A stretch of DNA of 64,000 bases from assembly GCA_018394295.1 (NCBI GenBank), contig CP074573.1:310001-374000 (forward strand), read 5' to 3'. The notes under the pieces are model-generated. The model was not told the DNA's origin. It saw only the letters and a program-made list of their open reading frames with translations, and ran no database searches. Made by a program: the position numbers and the translations under genes. Positions 45,149 through 54,060 of the stretch are shown here, one piece after another (within the stretch, counting starts at the first letter, position 1; every line of letters begins with the position of its first letter). This stretch comes from Mycoplasmatota bacterium (GTDB lineage Bacteria; Bacillota_I; Bacilli_A; Haloplasmatales; Haloplasmataceae).

Positions 45149-47356
45149 ATGAAAGAATTACAGATTAAAGAGGAAATGAGATCAATTAAACGTGATCCAT
45201 TACCAAAGCGCACAAATGAAGAAATTAATCAATTAGTTAATGATTTAATGTCAAAAATGACATTAAAAGAAAAAATTGGTCAACTTTATCAAACCACCCA
45301 TGATGGAGCAGCGATAACTGGACCTAGTTATGATGCCTCACAAAATAAAAAATTAATCAATGAAGGATTGATTGGTTCTTTTCTAGGGTTGTATGATAAT
45401 ATGGAAATTTATCGATTACAAAAGGAAGCAGTAGAAAATACGAGATTAGGTATCCCACTTTTCTTTGCTAATGATATTATTCATGGTTGTAGAACAAGTT
45501 TTCCACATAACTTAGCGATGGCTTGTTCGTGGGATCCAAAATTAATCGAAGAAGCATCTTCTGTTGCTGCTTATGAATCTAGTCATAGTGGGATTAATAT
45601 GACATTCTCCCCTATGTTAGATATTGTTAGAGATCCTAGATGGGGAAGAGTAATGGAGAGCTTTGGAGAAGACCCTTATTTAGGTCAGTTATATGCTAGA
45701 GCCTACGTAGATGGTTATCAACAAGATGATTTAACGAGTTATGATAGTGTCGGGGCTTGTGCTAAACATTTTGTTGGGTATGGTCAAATTGAAGGTGGAC
45801 GAGATTATAATACCGTTGATATGTCAGAACGAGTACTACGACAATTTTATTTACCACCATTTGAGGCTGCAGTTGATGCTGGGTGTGAAGCAGTCATGTC
45901 TTCTTTTAATGTGTATGATAGTGTACCAGCAACAGCGAATAAATTTTTATTAAGAACTGTTTTAAAAGAAGGAATGAATTTCTCTGGATTTATAATTTCT
46001 GATTATACATCAAGTGGTGAAATCATTAATCATAAAATCGCAAGTGATATGAAAGAAGTTGCAAAAAAGTGTATTGAAGCAGGCCTAGATCATGAAATGG
46101 TTTCTAATTCTTATATTAATCATTTAGAAACATTAGTAAATGAAGGTAGTATTTCAGAGTCTTTAATTGATGATAGTTGTAGACGAATGTTAACATTTAA
46201 ATATAAAATTGGATTATTTGATAATCCATATAAAAACATCTATTTAAATTTTGAAGATTATTGGTTAAAGGATGAAGATAGACAAAAAGCAAAAGAAGTA
46301 GCATTAAATTCTGTTGTATTATTAAAAAATGAAAAAGTTTTACCTCTAAAGACGAAAAAGATTGCCCTAATTGGACCTTTAGCGAAATCAAATCAGGTCA
46401 TCGGTCCATGGTGTGGTAAGGCTAGAGATGAAGATTGTGTTTCATTGTATGATGGTCTAAAGAGAAAATTTGGAGACGCTATTGAAATTAATTATTCATT
46501 AGGTGTTGATTACAATTCTCATGATGAATCATTATTTAATGAAGCAATAGAAGCAGCAAAACTTTCAGATGTTATCGTACTTGCAATGGGAGAACAGCAA
46601 TGGATGAGTGGGGAAGCTCAATCACGTGCTAGCATCGAGGTACCTGGTGGACAATTAAAATTATTAAAAGAATTACGTAAGCTAGGAAAAGAGATTGTTT
46701 TTGTCCTATTTACTGGCCGACCACTAGATTTACGTGAAGTAGAAAAAAATAGTGATGCCATTGTCTGTGCCTGGTTTTTAGGAAATGAAAGTGGGAATGC
46801 CCTAGCAGATATATTATATGGTGATTATAATCCATCTGGCAAATTAACAATGTCGTTTCCTTATGTGGTTGGACAAATACCAATTTATTATAATCATTTA
46901 AATACAGGTAGACCGTATGTTCCAGAAGATTTCTATCGAAGTAAATATAGTGATATTCCAAATAATCCGCTTTATCCATTTGGTTATGGATTAAGTTATA
47001 CTGAGTTTTCCTATACCAATATTTCTTTTAATCAAGAAGAAGATGAGGTAAGCGTTCATTTTACCATAACAAATGAGGGAGATTTTGACGGAGTTGATAT
47101 TCCTCAAGTCTATATTGAGGCAAAATCTTTTAGTGTTTCAAGACCGGTGAATGAATTAAAAGGCTTTAAGAAAGTTTTTCTTAAAGCAGGTGAGTCAAAA
47201 GAAATTATAATTAAGGTTAAAAAGAAAGAATTTGCTTACTATAATATTGAGATGAAAAAAGCTGTAGAATCTGGAGAATATTTAGTTAAATTAGCTAGAA
47301 ATGCAGAAGATATCGTTTCAACAAAAACAATTTCATTTAGAGAGGAAATTAAATGA
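45149..47356 (+). CDS. GH3 family beta-glucosidase
   Basis: A 735-residue cytoplasmic GH3 enzyme. It has the N-terminal barrel with CAKHFVGYGQIEGGRDY, the nucleophile Asp285 in FIISDYTSSGE, an alpha/beta sandwich domain (from about 390, GEQQWMSGEAQSRASIEVPG) and a C-terminal fibronectin III-like domain ending near 720. It follows the GH94 gene by 9 bases and overlaps the GH31 gene by 4. In Listeria innocua the GH3 neighbour of the GH94 phosphorylase hydrolyses sophorose and related short beta-1,2-glucosides, which is the likely role here. AAGGTGG precedes the ATG. Confidence 0.9.
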   Translation: MKELQIKEEMRSIKRDPLPKRTNEEINQLVNDLMSKMTLKEKIGQLYQTTHDGAAITGPSYDASQNKKLINEGLIGSFLGLYDNMEIYRLQKEAVENTRLGIPLFFANDIIHGCRTSFPHNLAMACSWDPKLIEEASSVAAYESSHSGINMTFSPMLDIVRDPRWGRVMESFGEDPYLGQLYARAYVDGYQQDDLTSYDSVGACAKHFVGYGQIEGGRDYNTVDMSERVLRQFYLPPFEAAVDAGCEAVMSSFNVYDSVPATANKFLLRTVLKEGMNFSGFIISDYTSSGEIINHKIASDMKEVAKKCIEAGLDHEMVSNSYINHLETLVNEGSISESLIDDSCRRMLTFKYKIGLFDNPYKNIYLNFEDYWLKDEDRQKAKEVALNSVVLLKNEKVLPLKTKKIALIGPLAKSNQVIGPWCGKARDEDCVSLYDGLKRKFGDAIEINYSLGVDYNSHDESLFNEAIEAAKLSDVIVLAMGEQQWMSGEAQSRASIEVPGGQLKLLKELRKLGKEIVFVLFTGRPLDLREVEKNSDAIVCAWFLGNESGNALADILYGDYNPSGKLTMSFPYVVGQIPIYYNHLNTGRPYVPEDFYRSKYSDIPNNPLYPFGYGLSYTEFSYTNISFNQEEDEVSVHFTITNEGDFDGVDIPQVYIEAKSFSVSRPVNELKGFKKVFLKAGESKEIIIKVKKKEFAYYNIEMKKAVESGEYLVKLARNAEDIVSTKTISFREEIK

Positions 47357-49737
47357 ATCAATATATTTTAAAACAATTTGAAATGAAGACAAACCCTCAA
47401 GGAAATATTGAAAATATCATCCAAGGGAATAATTATCGCTTTACACTGTTAAATCACAAGGTAATCCGTATGGAGTATTCACAGAATAATCAATTTGAAG
47501 ATAGAGCGTCACAAGTTGTTTTAAATCGATTTTTCCCAAAAGTTGATTTTAAACTAGTTGAAACGGATACTAGACTTGAAATTATTACGGATGATTTTCA
47601 TTTATATTATCAAAAAGGAAAAGCATTTAATAAAGATACATTAAAGATTCGCTTACTAGAAAACAATGAATATTATCAATTCGGGATAAAAGATAACAAT
47701 AATTTATTGTCAACATCAAGAACACTTGATGGGGTTGATGGTAAAATGGAACTTGAAGAGGGGTTAATTTCTCGAAGTGGTTATGCAGTGATTGATGATT
47801 CAAAAACTTTATTATTTAATGAAGATTCTTGGGTAGAGCCTAGACAAAATGATAATCTTGATTTTTATTATTTTGGATATGGACATAATTATAAGGCTTG
47901 TATTCAATTCTTTCATGAAATGAGTGGGAAGACACCTTTATTACCAAGGTATGTATTTGGTAATTGGTGGAGTCGATATTATGAATATACAGAAGATAGT
48001 TTAAAAGGTTTAATTGAATCATTTGAGAAGAATGATATTCCCTTATCAGTTTGTGTCATTGATATGGACTGGCATGTAACAGATATCCCTAAAGAATTAG
48101 GAAATGGATGGACAGGTTATACTTGGAATAATAATTTATTTCCAAATCCTAAAGGCATGTTAGATTATTTAAAAAATAAAAATTTAAAGGTGACACTAAA
48201 TTTACATCCAGCACTTGGTATAAGAGCACATGAGGATTGTTATAATGATGTAACTGAGTTTATGGGTGTGGACCCTAAAACAAATGAAGCTATTGAATTT
48301 GATTGTGCTGATCCTAAATTTATGAATGCTTATTTTAATTTAGTCCATCACCCACATGAAACTATGGGAGTTGATTTTTGGTGGATTGATTGGCAACAAG
48401 GTGAAACGACTAAAATTGAAGGATTAGATCCTTTATGGATGTTAAATCATACTCATTATCTTGATATAACTCGTAATAATAATCGCTCGATAATCTTCTC
48501 ACGCTGGGCAAAACTTGGCTCACATCGTTATCCAATTGGATTTTCAGGCGATACCCTTGTAACTTGGGATTCACTTGATTTTCAGCCTTATTTTACAGCG
48601 AATGCCGCGAATATTGGGTATAGTTATTGGTCCCATGATATAGGGGGACATTTCTTAGGTAAAGAAGAAGCAGAGTTATATACTAGATGGGTTCAATTTG
48701 GGGTATTCTCTCCAGTATTTAGACTGCATAGTTCGAAAAATCCTTTTACTAGAAGAGAACCATGGAACTGGAATGAAAAGACGTTTAAAATCGTTAAAGA
48801 CTTTATGCAGTTAAGACATAAACTGGTTCCTTACTTGTATACAATGTCTTATAGAAACTATGAAGAGAACTTACCAATGATTGTCCCAAGTTATTATGAA
48901 TGCGATGATTACCATGCCTATGTTTATAAAAATCAGTATTATTTTGGTACAGAGTTCTATGTTGCTCCTATCACTAAACCAATGAATAAAGATATTCAAT
49001 ATTCCCTTCATAATGTTTGGTTACCAAAAGGAAAATGGTATGATTTCTTTAATTATCAGGCATATGCTGGTGAGAAAGTATATCAATTACCTTATCAAGT
49101 AAATGATTATCCAGTATTCGCCAAAGCAGGAGCAATTATTCCATTATCAAACGATAAAGGAAATACTTATGATAATCCAAAAGATTTAGAAATAAAGATC
49201 TTTCCAGGAGAAAATAATACATTTACAATGTTTGAAGATGATTCAACTTCAAACGGCTATTTAAAAGGTGAATTTACGAAAACACAATTTGAACTAACAT
49301 GTATAAAAAAATCAATGAATTTATCAATTATCTTTGATGAACATTATGAAAATTTTATTCAAGATAGAAACTATACCTTACATTTTGTGAATATAAATGA
49401 TGATTTTACGATCAATTCGAATATATCATATGATTATCGTTATGAAGATCATCAATTATATCTAACATTTACAAAAGGTACAGATCAAATTAATTTTGAA
49501 ATTGTACATGAGGATCAAATTGAATATAAACAAAAAATTGATATTAATCAATTGATTCATAAAGTATTGTTTGAAGCTGAAGTAGATATGTTATTTAAGG
49601 AACAAGTATATAGTGCAGTTTTATATTCTAAAGATGTAAATGAGCAGATCTCTAAGTTGATTTCAATAAGAAATAATGAAAATACTGAGTTTATTGATTT
49701 CGTTATCGCTATTTTAGTTAATTTAAATAATAATTAA
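47353..49737 (+). CDS. GH31 family alpha-glycosidase
   Basis: A 794-residue GH31 enzyme with an N-terminal beta-sandwich, a catalytic barrel and C-terminal beta domains. The nucleophile is Asp346 in FWWIDWQQG and the acid/base Asp400 in GFSGDTLVTWDS; WSHDIGGHF is also typical. GH31 acts on alpha-linkages (alpha-glucosidase, alpha-xylosidase and others), so it is a surprising partner for beta-glucan enzymes. It may remove an alpha-linked branch or closing bond, or the locus may serve a mixed glycan. It overlaps the GH3 gene by 4 bases (ATGA), so it is translated together with it. No signal peptide. A terminator follows 2 bases later. Confidence 0.88.
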   Translation: MNQYILKQFEMKTNPQGNIENIIQGNNYRFTLLNHKVIRMEYSQNNQFEDRASQVVLNRFFPKVDFKLVETDTRLEIITDDFHLYYQKGKAFNKDTLKIRLLENNEYYQFGIKDNNNLLSTSRTLDGVDGKMELEEGLISRSGYAVIDDSKTLLFNEDSWVEPRQNDNLDFYYFGYGHNYKACIQFFHEMSGKTPLLPRYVFGNWWSRYYEYTEDSLKGLIESFEKNDIPLSVCVIDMDWHVTDIPKELGNGWTGYTWNNNLFPNPKGMLDYLKNKNLKVTLNLHPALGIRAHEDCYNDVTEFMGVDPKTNEAIEFDCADPKFMNAYFNLVHHPHETMGVDFWWIDWQQGETTKIEGLDPLWMLNHTHYLDITRNNNRSIIFSRWAKLGSHRYPIGFSGDTLVTWDSLDFQPYFTANAANIGYSYWSHDIGGHFLGKEEAELYTRWVQFGVFSPVFRLHSSKNPFTRREPWNWNEKTFKIVKDFMQLRHKLVPYLYTMSYRNYEENLPMIVPSYYECDDYHAYVYKNQYYFGTEFYVAPITKPMNKDIQYSLHNVWLPKGKWYDFFNYQAYAGEKVYQLPYQVNDYPVFAKAGAIIPLSNDKGNTYDNPKDLEIKIFPGENNTFTMFEDDSTSNGYLKGEFTKTQFELTCIKKSMNLSIIFDEHYENFIQDRNYTLHFVNINDDFTINSNISYDYRYEDHQLYLTFTKGTDQINFEIVHEDQIEYKQKIDINQLIHKVLFEAEVDMLFKEQVYSAVLYSKDVNEQISKLISIRNNENTEFIDFVIAILVNLNNN

Positions 49738-49739
49738 GC

Positions 49740-49783
49740 AAATATCCTATAAGATAGACAATTATCTTATAGGATATTTTTTT
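49740..49783 (+). terminator. Terminator of the carbohydrate locus
   Basis: A perfect 16-bp stem (49740-49755 with 49764-49779), 8-base loop and a T run. It marks the 3' end of the large locus. Confidence 0.93.
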
Positions 49784-49953
49784 ATCAGCACCATTTCATT
49801 ATTTGAATAAAAAAAGAAAAAAGATAAACATAGTATATTATCACTACAATATTTCCCAAATTATGGTAAAATAAAAAGATAAGGGGATTCTAAGTTAAAA
49901 ATAAATTTTAACAAAATGATAGAAAACTAAGAAATGTAGGGGGATGATTTATT

Positions 49954-50283
49954 ATGTCATTACCAATGTGTCAATATTGTTCTAATGAATTTACGTGGAA
50001 AATAATTATAAAAACGATATGGTGGAATAAACCAGTTTTATGTGTTAAATGTCATACTATGCATAAAATTACTTTTCCATCAAGAATGTTTTTATCTTTT
50101 TTTACGTTTTTACCAATCTATATATTTATATATTTTTATTGGAACTATTTTATTCCTAATTTAAATGCAATTTGTTTTGTATGGCTTTTCACCATTCTAC
50201 TAGCCTTTATTTTAATGTGGAATACTGTATCTATATTTATTTCACCGTTTTATGTTAAATATAAAATAATAAGCAAGAATTGA
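49954..50283 (+). CDS. Small membrane protein with CxxC-x20-CxxC motif
   Basis: A 109-residue protein. Cys6-x-x-Cys9 and Cys30-x-x-Cys33 are exactly 20 residues apart, matching the family named for the cxxc_20_cxxc pattern, probably a zinc ribbon. Two hydrophobic helices follow (about 50-70 and 77-98). Members are common in Gram-positive genomes and uncharacterised. The gene is alone, with AGGGGG before the ATG, between two terminator-bounded regions. Confidence 0.75.
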   Translation: MSLPMCQYCSNEFTWKIIIKTIWWNKPVLCVKCHTMHKITFPSRMFLSFFTFLPIYIFIYFYWNYFIPNLNAICFVWLFTILLAFILMWNTVSIFISPFYVKYKIISKN

Positions 50284-50470
50284 TGGATAGTAGTTATTTG
50301 ATAATTAGTATTATGGGTAATCAAAATTGGTTTACATTTATTTGTTAACCCTAATTCACTTAAGGTATATAGACTTGACTATGTATAGATGTAATAAAAT
50401 ATGTTTTAATAGTTATTATTACAAATTCATTATAAGATAATTTAAAATAGATATTTGAGAGGGGATATAA

Positions 50471-51670
50471 ATGATAAATTTAATAATTGATATGTTACTT
50501 ATCTACTTAATTCAATTAGGTGGCGCATTATTCTATGCTCACTTAACCAAAATAAAAGTTTTTAATCCAATATTTATTGGCTGTGAAGTTTTTATCACAA
50601 TAATATTTATAGGACTATTGGTTTATAACCTATTCAAAAAGTTACCTTCATACGCAATAGAACATTTTAGGAATAAATGTTTTTTAATATTCCTATTTGT
50701 ATCTTTTATTCCGTTATTTTCTAATATATATATGAATTATAGAGTGGTTAATATTAATTCAATTGATGATTTTATGAAAATTAAATGGAATACACATGGG
50801 AAATATATTTTAAATAAAGATTTAGATTTTAAGGATTATTCAAATGATGAAGGATTTGTTATTGAATCATTTAGTGGAACATTAGATGGAAATGGGAAAT
50901 CAGTAAATAATTTGAAGTTGCCTTTATTTAAAAATCATCAAGGTACCGTTAAAGATTTATACCTCGAAGATGTGAATATTAAATCTAGTGGGTCATTTGC
51001 ATTTTATAATTCTGGAAAAATAAAAAATGTTCATGTAAGTGGAAAAATTGAAGGTGGATTTTGGGTTGGTGGATTAGTTATGGTTAATAACTCGACTATT
51101 GAATATTCTTCATTCAATGGAAGTATTATAGGTGATTATGTAGTTGGTGGACTAGTAGCTTTTAACAATTCAATGATAAAATCAAGTTATGCCCAAGGAG
51201 AAATTAGTGGCAACTTTAAAGTAGGAGGGATTGCTGGTCAGTTGGGTGAGGAAGCAATAATAAAAGATTGTTATACAAAACAAGAAATTAGTGGTAAGAA
51301 AATAATAGGTGGGATTGCTGGAGCAATTGATGATGGAGGTATTATAAAGACATCTTTTGTATTAGGTAATATAACAGGTGATGAAGTTATAGGTGTATTA
51401 TCTGTTGATGATAAAAGAGCTTTTAAAAGTTTTATAGTAGGTGAAATACATTGCGATTCTTATATAGTCGAGTCAAATATTTTTTATTTATCGACTACTT
51501 ACAATGAGGTAGAAAATGAACAGAGTATTAATTCTAAGATAATGACAAAAGAGTGGTTCATAAATATATTGAAATTTGATGAAACCATTTGGGACTTTTC
51601 TCCACTAAAAAATAATGAAGCACCTATTTTAAAAGGTATTACTGATCAACCTCGGGTTAAGCTTAATTAA
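50471..51670 (+). CDS. Membrane protein with GLUG-type repeats
   Basis: A 399-residue protein. Three hydrophobic segments lie in the first 90 residues (about 3-20, 32-55 and 68-88). After them comes a beta-helix of repeats of about 25-28 residues with the GLUG pattern: GGFWVGGLVMVNNSTIEYSSF, then GDYVVGGLVAFNNSMIKSSYA, GNFKVGGIAGQLGEEAIIKDCYT and KKIIGGIAGAIDDGGIIKTSF. GLUG repeats occur in surface adhesins and some proteases. The repeat part is probably outside the cell. There is no sortase motif. GAGAGGGGA precedes the ATG. Directly after it lies a fragment of an unrelated repeat protein. Confidence 0.7.
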   Translation: MINLIIDMLLIYLIQLGGALFYAHLTKIKVFNPIFIGCEVFITIIFIGLLVYNLFKKLPSYAIEHFRNKCFLIFLFVSFIPLFSNIYMNYRVVNINSIDDFMKIKWNTHGKYILNKDLDFKDYSNDEGFVIESFSGTLDGNGKSVNNLKLPLFKNHQGTVKDLYLEDVNIKSSGSFAFYNSGKIKNVHVSGKIEGGFWVGGLVMVNNSTIEYSSFNGSIIGDYVVGGLVAFNNSMIKSSYAQGEISGNFKVGGIAGQLGEEAIIKDCYTKQEISGKKIIGGIAGAIDDGGIIKTSFVLGNITGDEVIGVLSVDDKRAFKSFIVGEIHCDSYIVESNIFYLSTTYNEVENEQSINSKIMTKEWFINILKFDETIWDFSPLKNNEAPILKGITDQPRVKLN

Positions 51671-51820
51671 TATATTATAATAAATACTAAAATACCACCA
51701 TCATTAACTGATACTGGAATTTCAGAAATTAACATAAAAATTTATGTCCCATCTAATTATGTTATTCTTTATAAAACTGAATGGCCACAGTATGCTAGTA
51801 TTATTTATCCAATTCAATAA
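51671..51820 (+). pseudogene. C-terminal fragment of a BspA-like repeat protein
   Basis: Open but startless frame ending at TAA 51818-51820: IKIYVPSNYVILYKTEW then QYASIIYPIQ. It matches the end of the lipoprotein at 62294-63424 (LKIYVPSDYVSLYKTEW, SYASIIYPISES), preceded in both by PPS. It begins right after the stop of the GLUG gene, so an LRR-type gene was probably cut by recombination here and only its tail remains. Confidence 0.8.
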
Positions 51821-51929
51821 TTGATTTGAAATGATTACTTTATAATTACATTTTTAGGGTAGAATGAAAACATGAGTAATATAATAATCATTTTATAATT
51901 CTAGATTAAATTTTCAAGAATATAAATTT

Positions 51930-51969
51930 AAAATCCTCAACTAAGATAATCTAATTGAGGATTTTTTTT
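51930..51969 (+). terminator. Intrinsic terminator
   Basis: AAAATCCTCAA (51930-51940) pairs with TTGAGGATTTT (51955-51965) and a T run follows. It closes the GLUG/fragment unit. From here to the ABC gene at 52129 I see AT-rich DNA with two TTGTCA copies and TATAAT boxes at 52092 and 52104, but no well-spaced promoter. Confidence 0.85.
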
Positions 51970-52128
51970 CATTCTCGTAATGTCACTACGCCTACTTAAG
52001 AATAGTAATGATAGTAGAATTTAAACCAAGATATTTGTATTTTTTAATCCAAATTTGTCAAATTATGGTAGAAATTGTCAAACTTTTCATTTATAATTGA
52101 AAGTATAATTCATTATGAGGAGGATTTG

Positions 52129-53961
52129 ATGGAGGAGAAGAAGAAATTTAAGCTTAAAACCCTATTTTTTATGATACGAAGTATTTTAAATGCTTCACCT
52201 ATCCTTTTTCCACTGATGGTCATACTGAGTATTATTTCTATAGGGATTTCAGCATATGCACTCTTTGTTTTAAAAGATGCTACAAATGCGGTAGTTGATT
52301 TAGTAAGATTAAATACGACATTCAATCAAGTTATATTTTTTGTATTGTTGTATTTACTGATTGAAATACTTTTCAATCAATTTCTACAATATATCTCTGA
52401 TATTACTGAAAGACATTATTATAAGCAAGCAGACAGATATTTTAGAACAGTATTATTGTATAAACTAGGCAAATTACCTCAAGTAAATATGTATGATAGT
52501 GAGGTCTATAATAAATATCAATATACATACACCTATTTATACATGTTTCAACAACTTCCTTGGCATTTAATACGTTTTTTAATTAATTTTTCATTATCCA
52601 AACTTCTTTATTTAGGGATTATATTTTCCTTTAATCCAATAGTTGGATTATATTGTACGTTTTTATTTGCGATAAACATTATGACAAGTATATTTGTGAC
52701 AAGTAAGCAAGCAGAGGTTGATAAGGAACAAGTCTTACCAACTAGAACTAAAAATTATTACCATTCTTTAGTATCAACTAAAGCAACAATCAAAGAAACT
52801 AAAATTAATCGGTTAGAATCTTATTTTTTTAAGCGATTTAAAGAACTTTATTTATCTGTTAGAAATGCTCACTTTAAAGTGAATAAAACTGATACTTGGA
52901 TCAATCAAATCATTAGTACGTTTAATTTTCTTTTTAATAATGGATTAACCTTTTTACTGTTATACATGGTTTTTAAAGATAAGATTAATATTGGTGAAGT
53001 GACATTGATTCAAGCAGCAGGGACTTCTTTAATTTATGCTGCTTGGCAATTTAAACGTCCAACTAAATATATTGTTCAATTTGTTAAATATGCACCAACC
53101 ATGTTAGAAATGTTGTATCCTTTAACTAAAGAAGAAAGAAAGGATATGAAAGAAAAAGATTATCCTCCATTTGAATTAAAATATGGGGAATTAAAAAATA
53201 TTGTTTTAGATAATGTTAGTTATCAATATCCATCGAGTGAAGAAAATGTGGTTAAAAGTATTTCTTTGTCAGTTAATCAAGGTGAAGTGATTTCTATTTT
53301 AGGTTACAACGGTAGTGGTAAAACAACAACATGTAAATTAATTAGTGGAATTTTAACACCTACAGAAGGTAAGGTATACTTTAATAATCAAGATATTGAA
53401 ACATTAGATAAAGATGACTATTACAATTATTTTGGAATTGGCTTTCAAGATTATGCAAAATACAGTTTATCGTTAAAAGATAACATAGGTTTTGGAAGAA
53501 TTGAGGATTTAGATAATAAAGATATGCTTGAATCTGCCGTTAAGAAAACGAATCTTACGAATATTATTGATAAACTTCCAAATGGTATCGACACATTTTT
53601 GGGGAAAGAGTATGACCATCAAGGGCAAGACTTGAGTGGTGGACAGTGGCAAAGAATTATTTTAGCTAGGGCCTATATGGGAAGTCCTGAAATCTTAATT
53701 TTAGATGAACCAACAGCTTCTATTGACCCATTTGAAGAAGAAAGAATGCTTGATGAGTTTCGTTTAGCATTAGAAAATAAAACTGCCATTTTGATTTCTC
53801 ATCGAATTTCATTTGCACGATTAGCTGATAAAATAGTGATGATGAAAGAGGGGGAAATTGTTGAGATGGGAAGTCATGAAGAATTAATTTTGAAAAAAGG
53901 TTATTACTATGAACTCTTCTCTTCACAACAAGAGCTTTATCAAAGTGAGCTAACTATTTAG
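52129..53961 (+). CDS. ABC exporter (membrane and ATPase domains fused), half 1
   Basis: A 610-residue ABC transporter with a six-helix exporter domain (about 1-330) and a C-terminal ATPase. The ATPase has Walker A GYNGSGKTT (near 397), Q-loop GFQD, signature LSGGQWQR, Walker B ILILDEPTASIDP with the catalytic Glu, and switch ISHR. ATG 52129 is chosen because GAGGAGG ends five bases before it. A similar but distinct exporter is at 55520; the two probably formed a heterodimer operon before the IS element landed between them. The substrate is unknown. Confidence 0.88.
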   Translation: MEEKKKFKLKTLFFMIRSILNASPILFPLMVILSIISIGISAYALFVLKDATNAVVDLVRLNTTFNQVIFFVLLYLLIEILFNQFLQYISDITERHYYKQADRYFRTVLLYKLGKLPQVNMYDSEVYNKYQYTYTYLYMFQQLPWHLIRFLINFSLSKLLYLGIIFSFNPIVGLYCTFLFAINIMTSIFVTSKQAEVDKEQVLPTRTKNYYHSLVSTKATIKETKINRLESYFFKRFKELYLSVRNAHFKVNKTDTWINQIISTFNFLFNNGLTFLLLYMVFKDKINIGEVTLIQAAGTSLIYAAWQFKRPTKYIVQFVKYAPTMLEMLYPLTKEERKDMKEKDYPPFELKYGELKNIVLDNVSYQYPSSEENVVKSISLSVNQGEVISILGYNGSGKTTTCKLISGILTPTEGKVYFNNQDIETLDKDDYYNYFGIGFQDYAKYSLSLKDNIGFGRIEDLDNKDMLESAVKKTNLTNIIDKLPNGIDTFLGKEYDHQGQDLSGGQWQRIILARAYMGSPEILILDEPTASIDPFEEERMLDEFRLALENKTAILISHRISFARLADKIVMMKEGEIVEMGSHEELILKKGYYYELFSSQQELYQSELTI

Positions 53962-54020
53962 AATGCAAGTGTTTTTTAATAAAAATTTTAAAAAATATTT
54001 TCTAAATAAATAAGTATGCT

Positions 54021-54048
54021 AAAAAGAACTCAAGGAACTTTGAGTTTT
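54021..54048. terminator. Hairpin between the ABC gene and the transposase
   Basis: AACTCAA (54027-54033) pairs with TTGAGTT (54040-54046); A and T runs flank it on both sides, so it may end the minus-strand transposase transcript and the plus-strand ABC transcript. Confidence 0.6.
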
Positions 54049-54060
54049 AGATCTTTGATA

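Noticed and set aside
46710-46979. Minus-strand open frame inside the GH3 gene
   Set aside because: It is the antisense shadow of a well-supported enzyme gene, without a start signal; the same holds for other antisense frames such as 2681-3097 and 17427-17720.
52075-52128. Longer N-terminus for the first ABC exporter
   Set aside because: It would start at a TTG without a ribosome site, while GAGGAGG stands before ATG 52129.
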